Shown: positions 1 to 8,786, numbered from the stretch's first letter. The stretch: DNA of 64,000 nt from Thermoanaerobacterium sp. CMT5567-10 (GCF_030534315.2 NZ_CP130558.2:1516001-1580000), one strand, 5' to 3'. Numbers and translations: made by a program. The notes: generated by a model not told the origin, from the sequence alone.

Positions 1-89
1 TATCCTCTATCAAGTTTAAAACTTACATCTTTCAAGCTAAAATCTTTATAATTTTTTCTTAGATTTTTAACCTCCAATATCGGTTCCAT
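1..89 (-). CDS. ABC transporter ATP-binding protein, N-terminal fragment
   Basis: The gene runs off the left edge, so only about 29 N-terminal residues are visible, beginning MEPILEVKNLRKNY. The pattern of a short start, a beta strand and then L-x-K-x-Y before a D-V-S-F strand is the usual opening of an ABC ATPase; the Walker A motif would lie outside the window. The start at 89 is supported by a GGAGG ribosome site at about 96-100. It lies downstream of a YtrA-type GntR gene on the same strand with a 62-base gap, which is the common arrangement of a GntR/YtrA regulator and the ABC exporter it controls. Substrate unknown. Confidence 0.8.
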   Translation of the reverse strand, partial: MEPILEVKNLRKNYKDFSLKDVSFKLDRG

Positions 90-151
90 CATATACCTCC
101 TAAAACTCCACAATAGAAATGCATTATTCATCTTAATCTGTAAGATAAATT

Positions 152-520
152 TTACTCATATAAAAGTCTTAGCATCTCTTCCATTTCTTCTAGCTTTAAA
201 TCAATAGCTTTACCCGCTTCAACAGCTTCAGAAAGTTTCTCCTCTACAATTTTTAACCTCATCTCCCTCATAAATTCTTTATTTTGAGCAGCTACATACG
301 ACCCCTTGCCAGGCTTTGTAACAATGTAGCCTTCTTTTTCTAGATCTTCATAAGCTCTCTTTGTCGTTATAACACTTATCATAAGTTCTTTTGCAAGATT
401 TCTAATAGATGGCATCAATTCTCCTTCTTTAAGTTCGCCACTTAAGATTGAATTTTTAATCTGCCTTTTTATTTGCTCATATATTGGTTCATCAGATGAA
501 TTTGAAATTACAATATTCAT
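152..520 (-). CDS. GntR family transcriptional regulator, YtrA subfamily
   Basis: This 122-residue protein has a winged helix-turn-helix at residues 10-75, with the family signature P-I-Y-E-Q-I, then L-P/M-P-S-I-R-x-L-A and the wing K-P-G-K-G-S-Y-V. The C-terminal part is only about 45 residues, far shorter than FadR- or HutC-type effector domains, which places it in the short YtrA subgroup. Members usually repress their own operon, which encodes ABC exporters reacting to cell-envelope stress. The AGGAG site at about 533-537 is followed by ATG at 520. The promoter directly upstream overlaps two palindromes, so autorepression is likely. The next gene downstream on the same strand is an ABC ATPase. 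Confidence 0.9.
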   Translation of the reverse strand: MNIVISNSSDEPIYEQIKRQIKNSILSGELKEGELMPSIRNLAKELMISVITTKRAYEDLEKEGYIVTKPGKGSYVAAQNKEFMREMRLKIVEEKLSEAVEAGKAIDLKLEEMEEMLRLLYE

Positions 521-541
521 TTACATGCAAATCTCCTTCTT

Positions 542-602
542 TTAACTATATATAGTTAATACTGTATATACATATTATATACAGTATTAACATCAATGTC
601 AA
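542..602 (-). promoter_or_regulatory. GntR promoter with two palindromic operators
   Basis: On the minus strand TTGACA (602-597) and TATAAT (579-574) are separated by exactly 17 bases, a consensus sigma-A promoter. A perfect inverted repeat with 15-base arms (556-570 and 576-590) and a 5-base centre covers the -10 element. A second perfect 18-base palindrome (542-559) overlaps its edge, downstream of the expected start of transcription. Both arms are AT-rich, as in other YtrA-type operators. This fits binding of the GntR product to shut off its own promoter; binding itself is inferred. Confidence 0.75.
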
Positions 603-636
603 TCACATCTAATGTATTTATAAACTTAAACATCAT

Positions 637-666
637 AAAAAAAGGAATGCATATAAAATACATTCC
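637..666 (-). terminator. Rho-independent terminator of the mannan operon
   Basis: Reading the minus strand, GGAATG (666-661) pairs with CATTCC (649-644) and is followed by seven T residues (643-637). It lies 45 bases after the alpha-galactosidase stop codon and marks the end of the operon that starts near 8720. Confidence 0.7.
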
Positions 667-710
667 ATTACAGCGGTAAAATTTTATTTAATATTACAAA
701 ATCACATTTT

Positions 711-2900
711 TTATACGCGTACAAAGTGAAACAATTTCCCTCTAAAGTCTCCTTCCAATCCTTTTATGAGGATTCCACCGTTCATAAGAGCGCTTCCTGA
801 AAAAACTTCATCTGTCTCTTCATTGCGATAAAAAGCATCTTTCTCAAGACCCTTCAATCGGATTCTTCTGCTATGGTAATTGGGCCTATTCAAGATTTGA
901 ACGTATATAACAAGTACCTCATTCTTGTCTTTCGAAACATACTCTACGCATACAAACTCTATATTTTCAAATGGATTTCCTATCCGGTATAAATCTCCGC
1001 TTAATATCAAATTATTGTACTTTTTGTACATCTCTATTTGCTTCGGTATCATATCTTTGTCTTCCTGAGATATCTTTGTAACATCCAATTCATATCCGAA
1101 AGTCCCGGACAATGCCACAAGTCCTCTCGTCTCAAAAGGAGTGATTCTTCCAACAATGTGGTTTGGACAGTCGCTTATGTGAGCACCCATTGTTGATACA
1201 GGATATACATATGAGGCACCATGCTGGATTTTAAGCCTCTCAATCGCATCTGTATCATCTGAAAGCCATATCTGAGGGCTGAAATACAGCATTCCGGGGT
1301 CAAAGCGCCCTCCTCCTCCAGAGCAATTTTCCAAAAGGATATGCGGAAATTCTGTCGTAAGCCTGTCCATAAGCTCATATACACCTAAAACATATCTGTG
1401 CCATATTTCTCTCTGACGATCGGGTGGCAATACACAATTTCCGACATCGCTAAGCTGCCTATTCATATCCCACTTTACATATTCTATGTTTGCACTGCGT
1501 AAAATATTGCTTACGCTTTCATATACGTAATCTCTGACTTCCTTTCTGGACAAATCCAGTACATACTGATTGCGGCACAGTGTACCTTCTCTTCCATCTA
1601 TGTGTATGCACCAATCCGGATGTGCCCTATAAAGGTCAGAATCCGGCGAAACCATCTCAGGCTCAAACCATATCCCAAACTTCATGCCAAGTTTATTTAC
1701 TTCATCTACTAAATATTTAAGCCCTCCTTTTAACTTTTCTTCATTTACGACCCAATCACCCAAAGAACAATTATCACTGTTTCGCTTCCCAAACCAGCCA
1801 TCGTCCATTACAAGCATCTCAATCCCCAGCTTCGATGCTTCTCTTGCCAATCTTAAAAGCTTATCTGTATCAAAGTCAAAATATGCAGCTTCCCAGCTAT
1901 TTATAAGGACAGGTCTTCTTTTATTTTTATATTCACCTCGTATAAGATGATTGCGGTATAGATCGTGAAAAGTTCGTGACATTTTTCCAATGCCTTCGTT
2001 TGAATAGACCATCACTACTTCTGGTGCCACAAATTCCTCCTGAGGTTCAAGTTTCCATCCAAAATCAAACGGATTTATACCCATAACAACGCGAGTTGTA
2101 TCAAACTGACATCCTTCTACCTGTGCTAAAAAATTGCCAGAATAGACAAGGTTAAACCCATAAACTTCACCAAAATCTTCAGTGGCATTTCTATCCATTA
2201 AAGCTAAAAACGGATTTGCCTGATGACTTGTCTCACCTCTATATGATGAAACAGCTTGTTTCCCAAGCTCAACTTTCCTTCTCTTTACATGAAATTCTCT
2301 GGCCCACGAGCCATGCAAAGTTACCATATCCATGTCAATTCGGTCAAAATCAACACATGCAGACAACACTCTTGTCAATATGATATCTTCATCAGAGCAG
2401 TTTTTCACTTTTACACTTCTCGTTATTACATCTAAATCTTCAAAAACAGTATAAATCAAAACAACTTCCATATTTAAATGATTATCAATACACGTTATTT
2501 CAAGCGTAGTACAGTCGTCTTCATTGCCAAACGTTGATGGCAAGCCATTTAATTTTGGCTTGCCTTTATATATTTTATGAGACTTGTAAAAAATCCCACA
2601 CGCAGTAGCTCCTGACTTTGTCAGAACCTTTAAACATGGCTCTCTAAAATCCCCTAAGCCACTTGTAGGGTATTCTGTAGGAAAGCTATCTAAAAACGAC
2701 ATCCTGTCTCTTCCATTCTTTGAAGGAACATAAGGAGGTTCATCCAATCTTAAAAGGTAATTCACATCTTCATCAGGAATCCTCTCTCCGAAATAGACAT
2801 GGCCTAAAAACTTTTCTTCATCAACGACAGCCATTATATAACTTGTATCTTTAGCATCAAGCTTAAATGACTTCGACTTCTCATAATAATGTATCGGCAT
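711..2900 (-). CDS. Alpha-galactosidase, glycoside hydrolase family 36
   Basis: A 729-residue intracellular enzyme that removes alpha-1,6-galactose from galacto-oligosaccharides such as galactomannan fragments, raffinose or melibiose. The length and the motif order are those of clostridial/bacillar GH36. K-W-D at about residue 478 holds the nucleophile Asp, and the S-D-D-T-D-A segment near residue 548 holds the acid/base Asp. The start used is the ATG at 2900, because GGAGG lies about 10 bases upstream; an upstream in-frame start lacks a ribosome site. There is no signal peptide. It is the last gene of the transporter operon, 180 bases after the esterase gene, and that gap contains a repeat and a cre-like site. 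Confidence 0.93.
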   Translation of the reverse strand: MPIHYYEKSKSFKLDAKDTSYIMAVVDEEKFLGHVYFGERIPDEDVNYLLRLDEPPYVPSKNGRDRMSFLDSFPTEYPTSGLGDFREPCLKVLTKSGATACGIFYKSHKIYKGKPKLNGLPSTFGNEDDCTTLEITCIDNHLNMEVVLIYTVFEDLDVITRSVKVKNCSDEDIILTRVLSACVDFDRIDMDMVTLHGSWAREFHVKRRKVELGKQAVSSYRGETSHQANPFLALMDRNATEDFGEVYGFNLVYSGNFLAQVEGCQFDTTRVVMGINPFDFGWKLEPQEEFVAPEVVMVYSNEGIGKMSRTFHDLYRNHLIRGEYKNKRRPVLINSWEAAYFDFDTDKLLRLAREASKLGIEMLVMDDGWFGKRNSDNCSLGDWVVNEEKLKGGLKYLVDEVNKLGMKFGIWFEPEMVSPDSDLYRAHPDWCIHIDGREGTLCRNQYVLDLSRKEVRDYVYESVSNILRSANIEYVKWDMNRQLSDVGNCVLPPDRQREIWHRYVLGVYELMDRLTTEFPHILLENCSGGGGRFDPGMLYFSPQIWLSDDTDAIERLKIQHGASYVYPVSTMGAHISDCPNHIVGRITPFETRGLVALSGTFGYELDVTKISQEDKDMIPKQIEMYKKYNNLILSGDLYRIGNPFENIEFVCVEYVSKDKNEVLVIYVQILNRPNYHSRRIRLKGLEKDAFYRNEETDEVFSGSALMNGGILIKGLEGDFRGKLFHFVRV

Positions 2901-2930
2901 AATAAAAATCCTCCACTTATTTGAAAAATT

Positions 2931-2944
2931 TGTCAACGCTTATT
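2931..2944 (+). promoter_or_regulatory. Possible CcpA cre site before the alpha-galactosidase gene
   Basis: The sequence tgtcaacgcttatt agrees with the cre consensus TGWNANCGNTNWCA at 12 of 14 positions; the two last bases differ. It lies about 30 bases upstream of the alpha-galactosidase start, inside the operon, where CcpA could act as a roadblock. The match was found by eye and could be chance. Confidence 0.35.
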
Positions 2945-2959
2945 TACTTGAATATTATT

Positions 2960-3034
2960 CCTGAAAAATATTATCATAAGTGAACTATTAATTGCGTTTT
3001 CGTTATATACTAGGCGAACGCAGTGCGGTGAGGC
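2960..3034. repeat. Half copy of the palindromic element found at 62832-63006
   Basis: This 75-base stretch matches 62831-62905 without gaps at 72 of 75 positions (differences at 2977, 3012 and 3027). It corresponds to the left inverted repeat and the start of the interior of the element in the rRNA spacer. The right half is absent, apart from a short ttttca at 3046-3051 that equals the outermost bases of the other end, so this may be an internally deleted copy. It sits between the esterase and alpha-galactosidase genes and carries no coding potential. Confidence 0.85.
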
Positions 3035-3079
3035 ATATGAGCATCTTTTCATAACTTTTGCTTTAAATGTATACTTTCA

Positions 3080-4054
3080 CTATGATTCTAATAATTCTAA
3101 GAAGAACTTAAGAATTATGTCGCCTGAATACAGAAGGTATTCATGCTGGTACTCCGGAAAAAACACAATTCTTTTATTTGATGTAATATTGTTGTATGCT
3201 GCCATCTGTGAAAATGGCGGACACACGTTGTCCATTAAAGCTGTCATCCAGAGGACATCACACTTAACATTTTTTGCTCGATTCTTTATATCGATGTATG
3301 CAAGCCGCTCAAAAAAGAAATCCTCTCTTAGATGATTTGGATCCCTCTGCCTAAAATACCACGTAATCTCTTCATAAGTGGGATTTTTAAAATTGTTCTG
3401 ATATATTCCTTGAAAATCACACAAAAATGGATAAATAGCAGCAGCCCCCTTCAAATCATCTACTAAAGAGGCACATGCGATAGTAAGTGCACCACCCTGG
3501 GATGCTCCTGTAGCAAAAATATTTTTCTCATCCACAAAATCCATTGTCTTTAAGATTTTCACACACTGTGCCGTATCTAAGTAGACATTTCTATAAAAAA
3601 GGTCATCAGGATTGTCGCTCTCTAAACCCCTTATAATATGGCCACTCTGCGTATTTCCCTTGTATACGCCATTGTCAACACTTAAGCCTCCTTGACCCCT
3701 GACATCCATCGCCAGCACGCAAAAACCTTCTGCGATATATGGAAGTTTTCCACTCCATTCGCCGCTGTTACTCCAATATCCATGAAACATAACAACAGCA
3801 GGTATCTTACCCTCTATCCTCTTGGGCTTTAAAAACTGGCAGTGTATTTTCGCTCCACTAACACCGGTAAAGTATAAATCGTATGCATCGCAACTTCTTG
3901 AAACAAAGTCACTTTTTTTAAGCTCATATTCTAAAGACACATTCTCGAGGTCTTTTCTTGCTCTTGCCCAGTATTCATCATAATCTTTAGGCGGATCTCC
4001 TATTCCTTTGTAGTCTTTTAAATGCTCTATTTGACACTCGTAAAGCTTATTCAT
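3080..4054 (-). CDS. Acetyl xylan esterase / cephalosporin-C deacetylase, CE7 family
   Basis: A 324-residue alpha/beta hydrolase without signal peptide that removes acetyl groups from imported sugar oligomers. It shows the CE7 hallmarks: R-G-Q-G-G at 119-123, G-A-S-Q-G-G with nucleophile Ser185, Asp275 in L-M-D-N-V-C-P-P, and His304 in Q-H-E-Y. The length matches the family norm of about 320. The start at 4054 follows a GAGGTG site. Its place between GH130 and GH36 in a mannan operon suggests the natural substrates include acetylated (galacto)mannan fragments as well as acetyl-xylose; substrate is inferred from context. Confidence 0.93.
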   Translation of the reverse strand: MNKLYECQIEHLKDYKGIGDPPKDYDEYWARARKDLENVSLEYELKKSDFVSRSCDAYDLYFTGVSGAKIHCQFLKPKRIEGKIPAVVMFHGYWSNSGEWSGKLPYIAEGFCVLAMDVRGQGGLSVDNGVYKGNTQSGHIIRGLESDNPDDLFYRNVYLDTAQCVKILKTMDFVDEKNIFATGASQGGALTIACASLVDDLKGAAAIYPFLCDFQGIYQNNFKNPTYEEITWYFRQRDPNHLREDFFFERLAYIDIKNRAKNVKCDVLWMTALMDNVCPPFSQMAAYNNITSNKRIVFFPEYQHEYLLYSGDIILKFFLELLES

Positions 4055-4065
4055 CGGCTACACCT

Positions 4066-5082
4066 CTATATTTTCCCATCTGTTGCATCAAGTGGCAAAA
4101 TTTCATTGTACTCTTTTATAAAGTTTAAAGTCTCATCTAATGTCGTATAAGCAACCGCTACATAAGAATCAGCAGCACCGTAGTATATGGCTATTCTACC
4201 TGTATCAGCATCACATAAAGCAGCGCATGGAAATACTACATTTGGCACAAATCCTCTTTCCTCATACCATTCTTCAGGTGTCAGCATGAAACTTCCTGCC
4301 CTGTACAACACTTTTGCAGGATTATCTTTATCCAATATCGCCGCACTCATAGAATAAACCAAGCCATTGCATGTACCTGTAACACCGTGGTAGAAAATAA
4401 GCCATCCATCGTCTAGCTCAATAGGTGCAGGGCCGCATCCAATTTTAACAGATTGCCACCATCCATTGCCGCCTTTCTGCATGACAAGCCTGTGTTCACC
4501 CCAGTATTTTAGATCAGGGCTTTGGCTTAGCATAATATCTCCAAATTGAGTATGTCCATTGTCACTGGGACGTGACAGCATTACGTATTTGCCATTTATT
4601 CTCCGTGGAAATAAAACCGCATTCCTATTAAATGGCAAAAATGGATTCTCAAGTCTCGTAAATGTCTTAAAATCAGTTGTCCTAGCAAGCCCAATTGATG
4701 CGCCATCGAAGTCACCGCACCATATGATGTAATAAGCATCCTCTACTTTTACAAGCCTTGGATCGTATGCATATAGCGGTTGATACGGTTTTCCGTCTTC
4801 ATCAAAGAATTTAATTTTTTCTTCATCAAACTCCCAGTGAAGTCCATCCTGGCTTCTTCCCAAATATATGTGGGGCCTTCCATTTATAGTTTCACCGCGA
4901 AATACCCCGATAAAAGCACCTTCATAAGGAACAACTGCACTGTTAAAAATCCTCGCTACTCCATTCACTGGATTGCGGTTTATTATTGGATTTTCACTGT
5001 GGCGCCATATTGGGCCGTTAAATCCCTTCGGTTTATCCTGCCATGGAATGTTCTTCAAACTGCTTCCTATTATCTTACTCAT
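4066..5082 (-). CDS. Glycoside phosphorylase, GH130 family (beta-1,4-mannoside phosphorylase type)
   Basis: A 338-residue cytoplasmic protein with the five-bladed propeller pattern of GH130. The conserved Y-D-P-R-L segment carries Asp107, the expected proton donor, and there are further typical segments such as W-C-G-D-F-D-G and F-Y-H-G-V. Family members use phosphate to split beta-1,4-linked mannose, giving mannose-1-phosphate and so saving ATP. Whether it prefers mannosyl-glucose or mannooligosaccharides cannot be told here; the length and lack of long termini fit the mannooligosaccharide group. AAAGGAGA precedes the ATG at 5082. It is 20 bases downstream of the permease gene and 11 bases upstream of the esterase gene, clearly in one operon. 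Confidence 0.9.
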   Translation of the reverse strand: MSKIIGSSLKNIPWQDKPKGFNGPIWRHSENPIINRNPVNGVARIFNSAVVPYEGAFIGVFRGETINGRPHIYLGRSQDGLHWEFDEEKIKFFDEDGKPYQPLYAYDPRLVKVEDAYYIIWCGDFDGASIGLARTTDFKTFTRLENPFLPFNRNAVLFPRRINGKYVMLSRPSDNGHTQFGDIMLSQSPDLKYWGEHRLVMQKGGNGWWQSVKIGCGPAPIELDDGWLIFYHGVTGTCNGLVYSMSAAILDKDNPAKVLYRAGSFMLTPEEWYEERGFVPNVVFPCAALCDADTGRIAIYYGAADSYVAVAYTTLDETLNFIKEYNEILPLDATDGKI

Positions 5083-5102
5083 AAACTATCTCTCCTTTTA
5101 AA

Positions 5103-5951
5103 TTATTCTTTTACAGATCCAACAACCAATCCATTGTAGATCTGCTTTTGCAACGCCAGAAAAATAATAAGTGTAGGTATCATTATGAGAATTACACCTG
5201 CAGATATTATTTCCCAATGGGCACCATACGGACCTTTAAAAGCAAATAGTGCCGTTGATACTGTAAGTAGGCTTTGGTCCGGTGTGTAGAGAAATGGAAT
5301 GTAGAAGTCGTTGTATATAGCCACACCCTTTGTGATTAATACGGTTGCCACTGCAGGTCTTATTAATGGAAAAATAATTTTAAAAAATACTTGAAAATAG
5401 TTTGCACCATCTATTATTGCAGACTCATCCAATGATACGGAAATATTCTCCATGAATTGAAGGAAAATGTATATGGATACAATATCTGTACCGCAATATA
5501 GAATTATTGGAGCAAGTCTTGTATTAAATAATCCTAAAGCATTTATAATCTGAAATGTTGCAACCTGGGTAGAAATCATAGGAATCATTGTTGCAACCAA
5601 AAATAGAGCATTTGCAACTTTGCTGATTTTAGACTTAAAACGGCTAAACACAAAAGCAGACATTGAACCTGTAAGGACAGAACCAGCCAATGAAAAAATT
5701 AATATTATTATAGTATTTTTAAACCCTGTCAGCATGTGTCCTTCAGTAAACGCCGCCACAAAATTTTTGAAGTTCAAAAAATTTGAAGGTAATGTCAATA
5801 CACCTGTAGAAGCATATTCAGCATTAGTTTTAAATGCCGCAAAGAAAACTACTAATACAGGCACTATAAATACAAAAAGTAACAATATTAGTATAGCATA
5901 TTTCAATGTAATTAAAATAATATCTTTAATGTTCATTTTTCTCATAATCAT
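5103..5951 (-). CDS. Carbohydrate ABC transporter permease, MalG type
   Basis: A 282-residue integral membrane protein with six predicted membrane segments. The cytoplasmic EAA-type loop reads S-A-I-I-D-G-A-N-Y-F with the following I-I-F-P-L-I-R-P-A, the contact site for the ATPase. It pairs with the MalF-type permease just upstream: that gene's stop codon is only three bases before this start, so the two are translationally coupled. With the lipoprotein at 7024-8331 it forms an importer, most likely for mannooligosaccharides. No ATPase gene of the MsmK/MalK type is in the cluster, so a shared ATPase encoded elsewhere is expected. Confidence 0.92.
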   Translation of the reverse strand: MIMRKMNIKDIILITLKYAILILLLFVFIVPVLVVFFAAFKTNAEYASTGVLTLPSNFLNFKNFVAAFTEGHMLTGFKNTIIILIFSLAGSVLTGSMSAFVFSRFKSKISKVANALFLVATMIPMISTQVATFQIINALGLFNTRLAPIILYCGTDIVSIYIFLQFMENISVSLDESAIIDGANYFQVFFKIIFPLIRPAVATVLITKGVAIYNDFYIPFLYTPDQSLLTVSTALFAFKGPYGAHWEIISAGVILIMIPTLIIFLALQKQIYNGLVVGSVKE

Positions 5952-5954
5952 GTT

Positions 5955-6863
5955 TTACGCACCCCTCGATTGTAAAGCAACTCTTTGAATGGCAAATACC
6001 AAAATGCTTATTATAAGCAGGATAACAGCTAAGGCAGATGCTAATCCAACTCTGTAGTTTTGGAATGCAAAATTGACTGTTTGAATTACAAATGTCATAC
6101 TGCCATTTCCTCCACCTGTCATTATATAAGGAATTTCAAATGCAGCCAATGAACCGGTTATCGAAAGAAACACTAGCAATTTTAATATCGTTGATATTCC
6201 AGGTATTATAATATGAATAAATTGTTGAAATCTATTCGCACCGTCAACCTCTGCAGCTTCAATTATGTCTGTAGGAATCGACTGCATAGCTGCCGAAAAC
6301 ATTACAATATCATATCCTATATATCGCCACACTGAAACAAATGCCAGTGATACATTTATAAGATGTGGATCCTGAAGCCAAAAGTGTATATATCGCCCTA
6401 ATCCTAGCAATTTTAAAATCGTATCAAGTGTAGAACCTGGCTGAAAGAAAAATATAAATATAAAACTTATTGCGACACTATTGATTAAAGAAGGGAAAAA
6501 ATAAACTCCTTTAAATAAATTTGCAAATCTGCATCTAAAGCTAATTAAGTATGAAATACATACTGCTAAAGCAATCTGTATAAAAGCAGCTATAATATAA
6601 TACAAGCTGACAATAAAAGGTCTAAAATAATCTGGACTGCTAAATATTAATTTATAATTACTTAAACCAATAAAATTTTTCGTAGGGCTAATACCATCCC
6701 AATCGGTAAAGCTGTAACCAAACATAAATATTGATGGAACATAAGTAAATAATATAAGCAACAATACAGGTACAAATAAAAATGTAATAGAAATAAGGAT
6801 TTTCTGTTGTTTATACGTTAGAGAAGATATGCTAAACTTCTTCCTTTTTACGCTGGCTTCCAT
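5955..6863 (-). CDS. Sugar ABC transporter permease, MalF type
   Basis: A 302-residue membrane protein with a basic cytoplasmic N-terminus and six membrane segments. The EAA loop is E-A-A-E-V-D-G-A-N-R-F followed by I-I-I-P-G-I. It is the first permease gene after the substrate-binding lipoprotein and is separated from it by about 160 bases holding a long hairpin. It forms the channel heterodimer with the MalG-type protein encoded next. The substrate, plant-mannan oligosaccharides, is inferred from the neighbouring glycosidases. Confidence 0.92.
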   Translation of the reverse strand: MEASVKRKKFSISSLTYKQQKILISITFLFVPVLLLILFTYVPSIFMFGYSFTDWDGISPTKNFIGLSNYKLIFSSPDYFRPFIVSLYYIIAAFIQIALAVCISYLISFRCRFANLFKGVYFFPSLINSVAISFIFIFFFQPGSTLDTILKLLGLGRYIHFWLQDPHLINVSLAFVSVWRYIGYDIVMFSAAMQSIPTDIIEAAEVDGANRFQQFIHIIIPGISTILKLLVFLSITGSLAAFEIPYIMTGGGNGSMTFVIQTVNFAFQNYRVGLASALAVILLIISILVFAIQRVALQSRGA

Positions 6864-6940
6864 ATAATCATCCTCTCAATCTTTAAGATTATATAAATAT
6901 TGCGATATTACATAATTAATTTATATTTTATTATAATAAT

Positions 6941-7000
6941 TTGGTTTAGATTATGCTTCATGTACCTTTAAATATACATGAAACATAATATCTAAACCAA
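6941..7000 (-). promoter_or_regulatory. Long intergenic hairpin between binding-protein and permease genes
   Basis: The arms 6941-6964 and 6975-7000 are complementary over about 24 base pairs with two small irregularities and a loop of about 10. There is no proper T run after it on the minus strand, so it looks less like a full terminator than like an mRNA-processing or 3'-stabilising structure. Such hairpins after binding-protein genes usually leave more lipoprotein than permease message. Confidence 0.7.
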
Positions 7001-7023
7001 CTTTTAAATTGCTTTAATTTTAA

Positions 7024-8331
7024 TTACTTTTTAACAGCATTAACACCTTGTGCCCATTTTGAATTTAGTTCTGACATATATTGATCAAATGTCTCATTAC
7101 TTACACCTAATCCAATCTCTATGATTTTCTTTATCCACTTGCCATCATTTAAATTAATCAAAGAAGTTTTCTGAACTGTATCTAAATCTTGTGCTTGTTT
7201 TGTTGTACCAGGTTTTGCTTCGACTAATTCAATATCTGTCGCACCATTTAAATAGTCAGGCAGTTTTGCACCTACAATAGGTGAAAACATGTTAGAATCT
7301 TGTGGATATTTTGTTATGAAAAATTTCAAAAATTCTTTCGCCAATGCTATATTTTTGCTGTGAACATTTACGCCCATACCATAATCAGGTCCTACTTGAA
7401 CTATTGCTTTACCATCATGGCGAACTGGAACAGGCATAAACTTTATATCATCAGGTGTCTTTGATTTTGCTTGAATCTGTCCAATTGCCCAACTGCCTAA
7501 GCACATAACAGCAATCTTACCATCAGCCATAGCTTGCTTAGACCATTCCCAATCAGATGTCATAGGATCTTGTTCTACTAATTTATTCTTTACTGCTTCA
7601 TAGAGAAGATCTAATGAAGTATACGTTGCAGTACCTTTTGTAAATTCATTTGGATTATAAATCATTTTATTCATATAATCCGGATCACCAGATATACCGA
7701 TCTGCAACGCATTTGAGAAGTTTGTCAAAGCCCATTCAGATGTATAATTTGTATAATATGGGATAGCATCTGTCTTTTCCTTTATTGCCTTTAGCATGTT
7801 GATGTATTCATCAGGTGTTGTTGGAAGGCTTGTTACACCGGCATCTTTTAAAACCTTTGCATTGTATACAAAACCTGTCGCATTCGCACCTGTAGGAATG
7901 CCATAAATTGTACCATCTACATCAAAATTGTCAAGATAATTATAAGTTTTTGACAGCTCATCTCTTGTCCCAAGAGGCGCAAAAAAGTCTTTATATTTAT
8001 CCTTAGTTATATTAGCAGGTATCATCAAAACATCGCCATAATTACCTGTAGACATTCTTGTAGAAATTGCATTTTGATAATCATTTAGATTCTCAAACTT
8101 TATTGTAGTCCCAGGATGCAATTTTTCGAACTCATCAGCATATTTGTTAAATGTATCTGTCATATCAGTCCTGTGTGTCAATACAGTAATAGTCCCTTTT
8201 AGCTCATTACTTGAACTGCTTGTCTTATTGCTATTGCTATTGCTGTTATTGCTTGAATTGCCACATCCTGCTAGTGAAGTAGATATTACAGCGGTAGCCA
8301 GTAGCAGTGACAACACTTTTTTTGCTTTCAT
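7024..8331 (-). CDS. Sugar ABC transporter substrate-binding lipoprotein
   Basis: A 435-residue member of the family 1 extracellular solute-binding proteins. It begins MKAKKVLSLLLATAV and has the lipobox L-A-G-C with the lipidated Cys at 23, then a Ser/Asn-rich flexible linker before the folded domain (F-N-K-Y-A-D-E-F-E-K-L-H-P-G). The ATG at 8331 is chosen because GGGAGGA lies just upstream. It is the promoter-proximal gene of the operon to 711, with a leader of about 390 bases. The ligand is inferred to be mannooligosaccharides, from operon partners GH130, GH36 and CE7 and from a promoter box shared with the mannanase gene. Confidence 0.93.
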   Translation of the reverse strand: MKAKKVLSLLLATAVISTSLAGCGNSSNNSNSNSNKTSSSSNELKGTITVLTHRTDMTDTFNKYADEFEKLHPGTTIKFENLNDYQNAISTRMSTGNYGDVLMIPANITKDKYKDFFAPLGTRDELSKTYNYLDNFDVDGTIYGIPTGANATGFVYNAKVLKDAGVTSLPTTPDEYINMLKAIKEKTDAIPYYTNYTSEWALTNFSNALQIGISGDPDYMNKMIYNPNEFTKGTATYTSLDLLYEAVKNKLVEQDPMTSDWEWSKQAMADGKIAVMCLGSWAIGQIQAKSKTPDDIKFMPVPVRHDGKAIVQVGPDYGMGVNVHSKNIALAKEFLKFFITKYPQDSNMFSPIVGAKLPDYLNGATDIELVEAKPGTTKQAQDLDTVQKTSLINLNDGKWIKKIIEIGLGVSNETFDQYMSELNSKWAQGVNAVKK

Positions 8332-8727
8332 AGCCGTTCCTCCCACCAAATTTTATTTTTAGATTGGATTTGAACATAATCAAATGTTTACATAAAATAT
8401 TTTCTCAATCCTCCTTTGCTTAATAAAATTTTATAAAAAGGTTTATATCACCTTTTATACAAATTTTTAAATACATAAAACAAAAATATTAAATATATTT
8501 TTTTAATGTCTTTTTAAAAGTAACACAAAAATTGTAATATTATTCAAACCAATCGCTCTTACAATTTACAACATTATACCCAATCAACTATTATAAGCTT
8601 AAAAATCACATATTATTCACTTTATTGCTTCACATAATTGTCTCTTTTCTTTAATATTGTAAAGTTACTTCATATTTAATTATCACTATATCGATGCAAT
8701 TTGGACTTAATTTTTAACCTTAATTAA
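8332..8727 (-). promoter_or_regulatory. Long untranslated leader of the transporter operon
   Basis: About 390 very AT-rich bases separate the predicted transcription start (near 8721) from the lipoprotein start. I see no gene in it. One strong Shine-Dalgarno-like sequence, AAAGGAGG (8417-8410 on the minus strand), lies about 80 bases upstream of the coding start with no useful start codon after it: the first ATG is followed at once by TAA. Such a site may bind a ribosome and protect the message end. Confidence 0.4.
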
Positions 8728-8786
8728 AGTATAAAATAACTATAGCAAAATGTCAATACGAAATCATTATTTTCATTTATTTACAT
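8728..8786 (-). promoter_or_regulatory. Promoter of the mannan transporter operon with upstream activator box
   Basis: On the minus strand TTGACA (8756-8751), 17 bases, then TATACT (8733-8728). Twelve bases upstream of the -35 lies an 18-base box (8769-8786, plus-strand reading attttcatttatttacat). The same box, same 12-base spacing, same -35, same 17-base spacer and same -10 occur upstream of the mannanase gene (13511-13569). The position just upstream of the -35 suits a transcription activator or an UP-type element. Confidence 0.75.

Noticed and set aside
542..602. AT-rich palindromes as a CRISPR or plasmid origin
   Set aside because: Only two palindromes, both centred on a promoter of a repressor gene.
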